DNA from: Linyphia triangularis
Taxonomy: Eukaryota > Arthropoda > Arachnida > Araneae > Linyphiidae
Direction: 5' to 3'
DNA: 64,000 nt
NCBI GenBank assembly: GCA_963978545.1
Contig: OZ021728.1
Coordinates: 1 to 64,000, forward strand
Shown: positions 35,301-47,300 of the stretch, one piece after another
Layout of the letters: every line of letters starts with the position of its first letter
Position numbering within the stretch: the first letter of the stretch is position 1
Notes under the pieces: generated by a model
Seen by the model: only the letters and a program-made list of their open reading frames with translations
Told to the model about the DNA's origin: nothing
Databases searched by the model: none
Made by a program: the position numbers and the translations under genes

Positions 35301-38300
35301 AATCGAGATCGGAATAGTTTACTTTTTCTATTTTTACCATTGTTGATATTTGTGCCGATTTTCAGAATTGTGAGTATGTGGGAAGTGGGAGAATTAGTGA
35401 TGAGTGAGTGAGGGCTTTGCCTTATATATAGAGAGATTGACAAGCAGGCCAAATTTAATTAAACCCAGTTTTCTAACTTTTTAAGCTACAAGTACTAAAA
35501 ATCTTAAGATCTAAATTTTTATTCATATCGTTAAGCTTGTTCAATAAAATAAAAAGCAACAAAATTTTTTGCATACAATTGCAGCTAAAATAACAATTTT
35601 AAACACAGATTAGTTAGTAAAATTACAATTGGGACAAATTTTCAGAAAATTTTTATATCATTTTTATACAAAATGAAATACAAATTTGAATAATTCTACA
35701 TAGATTCAAATCAAACGGCGAAATTTAACCTTAAACAGGCACTAATCACGAATATGGCGGCTATCGCATTAACGGAAGTCTAGATGAATGGCTACAATTC
35801 GGTGTTGAAAATCTCGGTAATAGCTGGTACTGTATTAGTGTAAACCTCGGCAAAAATGACCATCACTCAAACAAAAGTGCTATAAGCAATATCGCTTACA
35901 ATACCGGCGAAAATCTAGGTATCGACAAAAACGAACATCACAACAGCGTGCATATCGGCGATAGCGTTCACAATATCAGCACAAATCTCGGGAATATCGA
36001 TGTTTTCTTGGTAATATTAGTGCAAATTTCGGTAATATCGAAGGTTATTTCAGTATGGCTTTCGACGAAAATTACTCTCACACCAACAGAAATATCAAAG
36101 TTAAAGCCAAATATACCAGGGCAACTCTCAACAATAGCGCTATTGTATCGGCGTAACACTTGACGAAAATTATAATCACAACAACGAAAATTATAATCAC
36201 AACAACGTAAATCTCGACGATAGCGCAATTCATCACAGTAATATCGCCATTCTTTTGGTAATATCGGTGCAAATCTCAGATTTATAACTCAGATTTATAA
36301 CTCATCAAATAAACGTAAATATCAGTGTTAGCGCTGAATGTACCGGAACGATTCTTAGCAATAGTATTGTTATATAGGCGCAATAGTCCGTGAAAATGAA
36401 AACCACAACAACTTAAATCGCAGCGATAATGCACGTCATAGCCACACAAATCTTGGCAGTAGTGGACATTACATCAATGTAACGATTAGCGAAAACGAGC
36501 ATTGCATACCAACGTACGTTTAACGTACAACAAACCATATTTCCGTGGACGTCAGACTTGAAAGCATGCACATTATTAGTATACGTTAATCACGTGAATT
36601 AATACGAAGGAAATTAAATTTTGAGAAGAGTAAAAATGGTACAAAAGGATCAAATTTCGGCGAAGTTGAAAAAGTATAAAATGAGAGTTTAAGCGCCAAC
36701 CTAACAAAAAAAAATGCATTTCAGTAGATTTTTGTATTTGGAGCAGGAATGCCGTAGTTTTTTGCTCTTCCTGATCGGGCGTAAGGAAAGCTGCTTCGCG
36801 ATTCAGCCTTAGAATAAAGGTTATTTTTCCGTGAGATAGAAAAAGCGGTAAAAAAAAGGATTTTTTTTTTCAGGAATTAGAAAAGCGGAACTTTCTTTGA
36901 AAAAGCGGAAGCAGAATACAGCCACATGAAGGATAAAACTCATCCCTGAATTATATTATTTACAATCTTGAGTCTTTTGCTTCCAACATCTATAAGTGCA
37001 AGCTGAACCAATTCCTTTTTAGTATGTTCTTTTTATCCCTGTTTGGGTTTAAGATTTACTAAATGGTACCCCCTGGTGGGTTTAAAAAAAAAATTGCCAA
37101 ATTGAAAATTACATCAAAAGGCTGTGTTGCCAAATCCAAACTGAAGTCAAAACACGCTGTGTTGCTAGATTTTATGACGAATTGCCAACTTTAAAAAAGT
37201 CCCCAAGGAGGGACGTACAGTACATCTTAACGCGTTTGCTTTGCAGTCTTATTTTGGTTCAGATTTACTATTCGGTGTCAGAGAGACTGGCGGTGGAAAG
37301 TGGGAGATTTAGCGCCAAATGAGGCAACCCGTTGACTTGGTTTCCCGGCACTTGGACAACACAACGTTTTGATGTCATTTTCAATTTTAACTACTTTTTG
37401 GAAAATATCACCATCCGACACCATATAGTAAATCTTAAACCTTTTGTTTTCTTCCTCAATTATTGATTGAGCACTTGAAATGTCGTTCTTTAGTCCTGCA
37501 ATTTGTTTTTATCCGTTCTTATCGAGGCAGAGTTTTTCTTCTGCATATCTTTCTTTTTTGCTATTTTTCTGCATTATTACTAATTAATTTACCATATTGG
37601 AGGAGAAAACAGATCAGAAATCCAAACCTGCACGCTATGAAAAAGTTCACATATTAACACTTTACAAATGTCGCGCTCGCCGGTCCAGTTGAGTTGTAGC
37701 TTGTGCAGCATGTGATGTCACAAGAGATAAGACGCATCCTCTTGCAAGCATCGCTTTAAGTCAGGTCTCTTTCACTTATGATTGCGGCAAGGAATCCGAA
37801 ATATAAAAAATCCCAACGAACGGTGGCGTTATTACGAATTCGAAGAAAATATAGTTCGAATTAAAGTAGAAATATAGGATATATAGAACAATTAAAAAAT
37901 ATAGGACATTTTTTTCCAATTTTTAAAAATATATAGGATTTATAGGACATATAGGACGTCTGCGACCCCTGGACTTAGGTTCCTAACACTTTAAGGCATG
38001 TTTCAATACCAGCAAAAAAATGTCAATTTTCAATAAATTGAATAATTAAAATCTTAGATTGAAATACAATTTTAGGAATGTTTAAGAAATATTTCAACTT
38101 ATTTTAGAGAATTTTGTAAAAAGTTTCTAAATTGTAAAATTACCTTCAAAGACGTCTGTCATCTTGCATATGTGCGAGAAGCTCGCCCCTTTGCTCCATG
38201 CATGCACTACATCCATGAGATGCGGCCGAAAGGAGTCCACGTACTGATCACTGTCCAACTCGAGCTTGCACTCCTTACTGATCTTTGCTATCCTGCGTGC

Positions 38301-41300
38301 CGTGTCCTGGAAATAAACATTCACTTAACTGTTTTTAACTTGGAAAAGGACATTGCGAAAAAACATTCACTAATAAAACTACAGATCAGGAAAAAACTAC
38401 AAAATTCAGGAAAAAAAGTTCACCTGAAAAATTTCTAAAAAATTCCCTGATTTTACGATAAACTTGTTTTCAAAGTTTGCCAATGTTTCCAGATGTGTAG
38501 TCACCCTGATTAAATATACAAAAGCGATAGTACACCAATTCTTTTAAAACAGGAATGGCAAGTTTAAACTATTCCGTAACATTAAACTTTAAATGATTAC
38601 AATCATAATTCTTCGAAGAAATGTACTATCAGTACAAAACAAAATTTCTCTGATTTTTGTGAAATTTAAAAAAAACCTCCCTGACATTAACTGATTTCCA
38701 GGTTTGATGACCACTCTCAACTACTAGACACTAAGTAAAAGTGTGATGGGGTTTTATTTTCCAAAAAAGAACATAGGGTGTGGAAGATCGCACAATTACA
38801 TATTGGTCACTTCATTAAAATTTGATATGGTTTTAAGGTACTTTGCCATTAAAGGAGGCTGTTGGTACTTCAAGTACGGTATGGATTCTGCACCAAGAAT
38901 TTTTTGCATAAAACCCCTCCTAATTATGGTAACCAGTTCACTTGTCATTAAAAAATGGCTGCTGCCATTTATTGGTGAAAATGACCTTGGCCCAGAATCT
39001 GTACAGTACTTAGAAAATTCTATACAATGCCCCCCTTTAGAGTTTTCATAAGTTCACTCATTTAAATAAAAATGGCCACAATCATTTTACATGGGCAAAA
39101 AAAAAATGTATTCAGGATGGCCACAAAATTCAGAAAAGTTCTTAGAAAACCAACATTTAAAAAAAAAAGAGGCTATATTTTTAAAAAATAAAATTCAAAC
39201 ACTATGAACACATTTTTATAAAATTCAAGGTTTCCAAGCACTAAGAAATTTAAAGTTTTTTTTCAACGATTTTCAAAAACGTACCAACCATGTTCCCTTA
39301 GTAGGATGGGATTTGTAAGGAGAAAGATAACTGTCACAATTTAGGGTGTTAAAATGAAATACAATTTTCAAAATAATTCTGGTTTTATTGCTTGAAATTG
39401 AACCCAATTTTTGGTGAACATGAAAAATGGGTTTGATAACATAGTTTGAAATTTTGGGAGCAAAATATTTATGAAACTTTAAGTACTCTTTTGAAGAAAC
39501 TACTGTAATAAAAGTATTCGGTTTTCAGAATTATAATTTAGAACACATATTCTAATTGTGGAACTAAATATATATTTCAATTTTAAAATAGACTAGTGAG
39601 CTCTGCGCCCTACTCGCCGATCCCCAGGATTACTATGCAATTCCCCTTGATTCGAGAAGCGAACCAGGCTAGCTTCAAAGTTAGACATTCAAAATATGCC
39701 CTAGCAAAACCTATTTCAGTTGCAGAATCAAAGACAATTCTTGAAGAATGATATTGTGCCATGAAACTGAAATTTTTTTATTTTTTATGATGAGCTACAA
39801 TACTTGCGACATCCTACTGCTTATGTGAGACGCGTTGAGAAGGAACATTGTGGCAACGTAGTAAAACATTTATGGAAGGCAATAAAAATAAACAGTTTCA
39901 CACACCTATCTAAAAAATATCAGGTATTTCAATGAACAATTAAAATTTACGGATTAATTTTGCATGAAGTGCCAAAATGACATCGAAATTTGTTAAAGTA
40001 ATTATATGTTTGCACACTCTTTTTTGGGAACAGAAGCAGTATAAGACCCCAAACCCCATTGGCGACTTTTCTCGGTTTGAACTGATCGGATTGGCGCATT
40101 TTTACACTTCTGGCTACCCCTAATGTAGCAACCCCTCCAATTGATTTTTTGGGAACCCTAGTGACTGTTTCGATTTGACAACAAGCCGTTTTAAAGCCAT
40201 TTTGGTTTTAGCAACACAGCCTTTTAACTTTATTTTCATTTTGGCGACTTATATCATAACCTGAATGAATATATTATCACAAAAAGTTAATTTTTTACAA
40301 AAATTGCGGTTTCTCCGGAATGCTAAAATTCTTATTCAATCTACTGTGAATTTTCAGCATAGAAACCTTAACATGGTTCATATTCATTTTCAGAAAAAAA
40401 ATTCCCTGGGTCACGTTTTCCATCACGGAGTCGATAACTTTTAGCCACAGAAATATATATAGCCATCTAGTTCTTCGATAACTAAAAAAAAGCGAGAATT
40501 TTTTTTAACCCCCCCCCCCCCCTTCGTTTGGCTTTGAGTTAAATGATATTTGACTATATAATTATCTTAAAGGACTTTTTCTACCTAGTCTATTTCAAAA
40601 TATTTTCGGTGTGATCCGATAATTTTTCAAAATGTATCTTTTACTTTTCATGTGGATTAATAACAAACATATAAATACAGTAATCTATGAATGATAATGA
40701 AATATAACTATATTACAAATAAATAACTGCTACTTTAATTTTCAAAAGCACTAACATTTATGTTTTCAATTATGAAAATAAGTAATTGTAATAAAGTTGC
40801 TTGCATTTACAATTAAAACGTTTTTGAATGAATAACAGCGACTCTTAATTTCAATGTCATTTTGCTATAAATTTCACTGTCTGGAAACATCACTTTAAAT
40901 ATCTCTCCAGTGTCTTTAAAACTGTTATATGACGAATGTACCATCACCAATTTCATTGCCCATACTATACTTATCTTTAAAGATAAAATTCAAAATAACG
41001 GAATTACTTTTGGTTTCCCGTGTCACAGCTTAACTTTCTACAATGGATACTTCGTTCGTTTTTTATCCTTTTGCGAATTGAAAGAACTAAAAAGAGTGGT
41101 TTAGTTGTTGTTCTTGACAGTGTTTGACACTCTTTTCCCGACTATACTAAACTCTAACTTAACTAGAGATCAGTAAAAGGTGTGAACCGGTTTCAGCAGC
41201 GGCGTGATTCCATTCTTATGTGACGTCATCAAACTACAGCAGGGTTCCCACTCAAATCACAGAATGAAAATCAATGACTTTTAAGGACCTAATTAATGTT

Positions 41301-44300
41301 TTTAAGGACCTTTGAAAATTTGTTTTCAGGCATCATGTCTATATATAAATTTTTAATAAAGTATATTCTGAAAAAAAAAAAAAAGTTAAACTGGTGGATG
41401 CATAATATAAATATGTCGGAAAATTCTGATACGGTGCAGATACGTGGCGGTCATGCAGGGATAGCAAGTCTGAGTTGTATTTTTATAAATTTTGTAGTTG
41501 GCCACACAACATTTGCAAAAATTAAGGACTTTTAAACATTTTCAAGGACTTTTAAGCACCTCAAAGCATTTTCAAGCACTTTCAAGGCCTTGAAATCCAG
41601 TTCAAAAATATTAAGCACTTCTAATGACTTTCAATGACCGTGGGAACCCTGTACAGGGAGGTAGGATGAACCATGTTGACAAATTTGGCGCGATTATCGC
41701 CAAAATTTCTTGCCTAATTAAGTAAGCATTCGAAAAAAGAAACCCTATTTTTGGGTGAGGGAATAGATGCATTTTCGCCGTATTTTTTCTGCATTACAAA
41801 AAAGTACTTGTTGGAAAAGGATACTTTTCTGAAAAAAATTAATACATGAATATGTGTATTTTGTGAAGTTTTTTTTTTTTTATGGTAAAGACGTTTATTA
41901 CTGTTTCTTAATATTTTATTTTAGTTCAAACTTAAAATATTCGTTATCTAATGCGTTTTGCTAAAATCTTAAGCTCTATTCTATCACTAAATCTGCAAAT
42001 TCTGCAGTTGAAATTATAACTAAAAATCTTTATGCATTTTGAGTATTTTACCTGCAAACAGCATTTATCTCAAAAACTGTTTCTACAAAAGTATTTATTT
42101 TTTTTACTTGGAAACCGAAATTTTTTTACTTAAATATTACAAATTTGTTTTCAAGATTGCCAAGCACAACCACTGTAAAAACTCTTAGAGCAAAACTCAA
42201 TAATCTAAATGAAGAATTCTCGCATTGAAATATTAATTTGCAAAGTTATCAACAGAACTCCAATATAAATTTCGACGATACATTAAATTTTCCTGGCAAC
42301 TTTTAATACGTAGATTTAGCGTCACAAAAACTGTAAATGATGGCTATGCACTGTATTAAAGACAGCAACAAAACTGGATATTTTAAGATTTTTGAAATAT
42401 TTACATTTGTTGAAAGCTATTAGAAAAATATTTTTATGGCAGTGTCTTTATGCTGTCTTTTACACAACAGTAACATAACAAAAACATTCATCACTATTCT
42501 TTTTGCATCGAAATTCAAAGGTTGGCCTTTTTGGTGCTTTGTAAATACATAGCTTGTATTTGAATTCATTATTAAATGTAAAATATACAGATTTATGAAT
42601 AATTTCTAAATATGTTGATGATGAATCACTATTAAACTTACAGCCTCTGTGCTTAAAGCAGCGTCGTTCAAGTTAACATTGGCGAAGTGAATATTCACAT
42701 GCCAATTCGAGTGACGCCAAGTGAGTGACGTCAGGGAAAGAGCTCGGCCTAAGCATACGATTTGCTAATACTCTTGGTCAGGAAAGTAAAATATAAATAG
42801 GATTGAAACTCAAAAGCATTTATTTTCAACACATTTTGTAAGTTTAATACAAAACCATTTGATCAGGTTATTATTATTCCTAGAAAATGTACAAGTTTCC
42901 CGAAACTATATTCTTTCAGAGGAAGGATCCATACTACAGCGTAGTCTAGTTAAGTTGGAGTTTAGTATAGTGATAGCTTGTCATCCCATACTGCTTAAGC
43001 CAAACGCTCTCGTGCACAAACGGCCTTTATAAGGATTGTTTTTCACATTTTCAATCCAAGATTGCGGATTTAGATTCTTATATGTCCACTACATGTTGAA
43101 TGATGTTTTCCAACTCATTTTTAAAAATAATTAAATAAATCGCTGTCACAAAATCTTCGAACGTACCGCAAAAATTCTTTCCCTCACGCGTATTATCATT
43201 ATCAAAACAAAAAGTTTCTAGATTGTTGCCAGATGTATAATATGAAGTCTTGTGCAAACCCGATTTGGAATCAAAATCGCCAAAATTAGTAAAAAAAGTG
43301 ACTTCTTTTATATTTATTGGCTAGAAAACAAAACATTTTAAACCCGAAACGTAATTTTTTTCTTTAAAGAACAGATTGTTTCCTGCCTTTGCAGCTAGTT
43401 TTAGCGATGGTTCTGGCAACACAGATTGAAACGGGAGGTGGGTGTGGCTGCGAACCATCAAAGGAAAGGCGTGTATAACTATTTTTTTTTTTTTAAAGCT
43501 TCATATTAGGTTGTGTTCTGAATCCCGTCATAAAAGCGTTTTTTATTATTTTTGTTGTTAGGTCACCGAAAAAATGCTAAACAAATCAAAGAGTAGGATT
43601 TCTTTTTCCAGGTTTTTTTTTTTTTGGGGGGGGGGGGGGGGATTTCTTGTTTTTATCTGAGATTTTAAGACTGATTTAAATTCCCTGAGGCATACGAACC
43701 CAGCTTAATATTCATAATAAAAATTCTGTGCTCAGTTTTTATCGGGATATATATTCGGAAAACGTTCACTAATAAATATGGATAAAACTTTAAAGTGCGG
43801 TACGGATACAGCCCCAAGAATTGTTTGTATAAAATACCGGTAAATTATGGCAACCATATGCAATTCACTTGTTACTAAAAAAAGGGCGTCGGCTGACTTT
43901 TGTTGGCAAAATTCTTGACACAGAATCTGTAGCCTACTTGGAATTTTAACGGACAATTTTTGGGGAAAACCTGGTTTATATTAAATATTAATCCAAAAGA
44001 AACGTACACATCTTGCATCTATTTATTCCGGCATCAACGTAAATATTAATTCAATATGGTTTAAACAGACAATAATTAGTATCAGTAATAAGAAAACAAA
44101 ATATAGTAAATTCACGTTGTTGCTTGCTGCCAGAAGTCAAATTTCAAAAGATATATTGTGATTGGCTGGATTGCTAAATTTGGGGACTCGTGCATAAAGC
44201 ACACTTAGAAGATTTGTGATTGGTTGTTTGAAGTTGTTGCCATTCTGCTCACAGAAATACAGCCGAATTTGGACAGCACGCAAGAGATAAAGATATTTTA

Positions 44301-47300
44301 AAAATAAACTTTTCCACTAAAAAAAAAGTGTTACATTTAGAAGAAATTTCCAATAATAAGTATTAATAGAATTTTGGAGATTGTTATACTTGACAATTTA
44401 TTTCAATATTAGTTGAGTAAAGACCTGCATGAGCCTGAGAGGTGCGGAGAGCTCCTCCGTCAGTTTGGGCATCTCGTTGGACTTCTCCTGGAAAACGAAA
44501 CAGGAGAGGAGGGAGGTTGTCTGGTGGATGTCAAGGTCGTTGAAGGCGCCGTTGAAGATCATCTCCGTCAGAAGCAGCTCGTCAGCACTGAACAAGACCA
44601 ATTAGACACAGACTTAAAGCAAAAGGTTACCCTAAAATAACATGACTGATATGCAACAACATATTAAGAGGGATCATTCCCGCTACCCAGTGCATTTAGA
44701 AACTACTTTCTATAAGACATTTGGCGAGAAAATGATTACTTCATCAAGTGGCATAAATAAAAACTTGAAATAGCATCTAATATATTTTATTTAAAATCAA
44801 TGCATATGCAGTGGCTCCACCTGATTTTGTCTATTTTAATTTTCAATTATAATATATTAAATGAAAACAATTTATGTCACTTTATGAAGTTATCCTTTTT
44901 GCCTCCCCAAATGTCAATGTTTTAAAGAAAGTAGTTTCGAAATGGGCTAGAAAATTGTAACATAGCGAGAATAACGGACTTCCTAACCAAATACTTCAAG
45001 TAAATCCCCGAAAATTAAGGAAAAATTAAGTCCCTCAAAAAACACTAACAATAAATTATTAGCAGTAAAAAATAAATGACTTAAATGATTCAAGTAAAAC
45101 AAACATACTGATTTGTCACTGAGTAAATGGAATTACTTAAGTAAAATGAAGCAAATCAATTATTGTGACAGCGAATTCGAAACAGACCTGAACCTAGCAG
45201 ACCAATGGAGTTAGTTATCTAATACAGCGTTTCTTTCCTAACATTTTGACGCAATGGAAACCTATGAAAAAGTGGCCTTTAAGTAGAATGCATTACCAAC
45301 GAGTATATCTGTCAAGTTTCAGCATGACAGCTCTCGGATTTGCAAACAAATAAAGCTGAATAAACAGGGTTCCCACTGAAATCATAGACTTTTTAAATAT
45401 TTTTAAGAAAGTTGTGCCACCAAAGCGTGACTCTTTCCTTATAAACAGACTTTGATGATGGTCATTGATTTTTTGGCACAAATCTCACATGTTCGATATG
45501 TAATTAAAGCCATTTGATTTCTACCTTATCAATCAGCAAATAATAACCAAACAATGTACAAATTGATGAATACAAATGTACCAAAGTAAGTGACAAAAAT
45601 TAAGGACCTCTAAGCATTCGCAAGTAATTTAGGGCTTGGAAAACCAGTAAAAAAATATTAAGCACTTTAATGACTCTGATAAAGGATTTAATAATACATT
45701 CCACAAAAAAGTTTTTAATATAAATGCTTTATATGCATTGCCAATTCTTATATTCATTAACCCTCAGGCAGTCATATCGACGTCATTTAATCTCACTTTT
45801 TTAGCAATACACATTTTTAAATTTATAAAAAAAAATTAAATAAATTATTTTAAAAATATTTTTTTTTTATAGTTTAAAACCCATTTAAAACAAAATAAAT
45901 AAAACATAAAGTAAAAGTATTTGAAAAAGAAATACAATTTAAAAATTATTGCAGGAAAATAACTACAATTTCACCCATTTTGTGGATGCTCAGAAGGTTA
46001 ACAAAGTGCCGTTTTTGTTGCCAACAAGTACTTGGTGTTGGCATCTAACTTTAAATATTAAAAATATCAGCAAAATAAGCGGTAAACTACTTTTCATAAT
46101 TTATTCATTAAAAATGAATGTGAATTTATGCATTCACATTCAAATATCTTTTATTTATTCTGATTAAAACAATTTAATTATTTATTTATCAAAACAATTT
46201 TTGCAACAGGAAAGAGTTTCTTCAGAGATCGGTTAAATGCTGTTTCAGTGTACTTGGATCACAGCAAGTTGGTTTATTAGTACTCCGTAAAAGCAACCTT
46301 CTAGTGACAGTCACTAAAATTTGATAGGAATCTATCTGCCAAGTTTCAACCCGATTGAATGACGGCAAGGGGGTTGATTAGGCCTCCGCAGATATCGACA
46401 AACAAACGCACAAAATCGAAGTTAATATAGAGGATTTAAAAAGGACTCACCTACTGATCTCGCAGGCCACTCTCCCTTTGATCTCGATGACGTCAGACGC
46501 AGTGCAGTAACCCATTCTTCGGAGAACGCGCTTCCGGCATTTCAACTCGTCCATCTGAAGAAGCGAACGGGCTTTCTTCAGTTCCTCTTTTGATGCCTTA
46601 ATTTCGCACTCCATCTAGAAAGTACAGTCCATTTGTTGTAACAAAATGCAGAGAAATATGAAACACTGAATACACTTTATAAAGTAATTCAGGAGCAAGG
46701 TTGCCACAAAATTCTGGGGAAAAAGTTCTCTAATAGATTGCTAAAAAATTTCTTGATTTTACGGAAAACTTTTTTTTTTTCAAATTTCCCCTAAATTTTT
46801 CAGATATATAGATCAAATAGAGCATTTATGCCAAAAAGATAATATGGCAGGTTTTTTTAAATAGTTTTGGCAGAATTCTCTGGGAAAGTGAAGCCAAAAT
46901 ACGGATGAACGGGGAAACATACTTTCAAAGCAATAGGAAAATTTCCCGATTTTAGCAAAAATTAAAAAAATTCCTCGACATTTCCCAGAATCAGAAAGCT
47001 GACTTCCAGGTTCTGTGGCCGTGAAATATGTCACAAAACCCCTTTATTCACTTAGCCTTTCAATTCAACCTAAAATAGAATCATTACAATCAACTACTGG
47101 CTGCATACTTGTAATTTCTTTTCGTACAGCTCCAGAAGATTGTCTACGGATCCGTCTCCATGTAGAGGGTGGTCGCTCAGCCTGGAATTAAAAGCCTCGA
47201 TTTTCTGGAAAAAAGCACATTTAAAAATTATGTGCACAACTTTCAATTAAACTAGAATGCATTTAAATTTGACATGGATTTGTGTCATTTACAATTTAAA

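Larger units (their letters stand above)
33557..36948. mobile_element. TIR element, CAGGGATGAG ends, 3.4 kb, nested
   Basis: Starts CAGGGATGAGTTTGG and ends AAAACTCATCCCTG. The 6-bp direct repeat AATTAT flanks it (33551-33556, 36949-36954). The related copy of its host near 11415-11440 reads straight through with a single AATTAC. A 77-codon frame at 33562-33795 has no known match. It contains the Helitron-like copy 2 and one 33-bp-periodic block. Confidence 0.85.
33141..37971. mobile_element. TIR element, CAGGGGTC family, copy 2
   Basis: Begins CAGGGGTCAAAGTGAC and ends GTCTGCGACCCCTG. The flanks GACATA and GACTTA each differ by one base from GACATT in the empty site at 25984-25989, so a 6-bp duplication is likely. 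Without the nested 3.4-kb element it is about 1.43 kb. Confidence 0.82.

Noticed and set aside
34720..35302. Three overlapping, near-identical frames of 70-91 codons
   Set aside because: They are the 148-bp minisatellite translated; the unit length is not a multiple of three, so the frame drifts between units.
38172..38438. 88-codon plus-strand frame
   Set aside because: Antisense of the MTREX exon 38144-38306.
44413..44640. 75-codon plus-strand frame
   Set aside because: It is the antisense of the MTREX exon 44425-44587; the minus strand matches MTR4 clearly.
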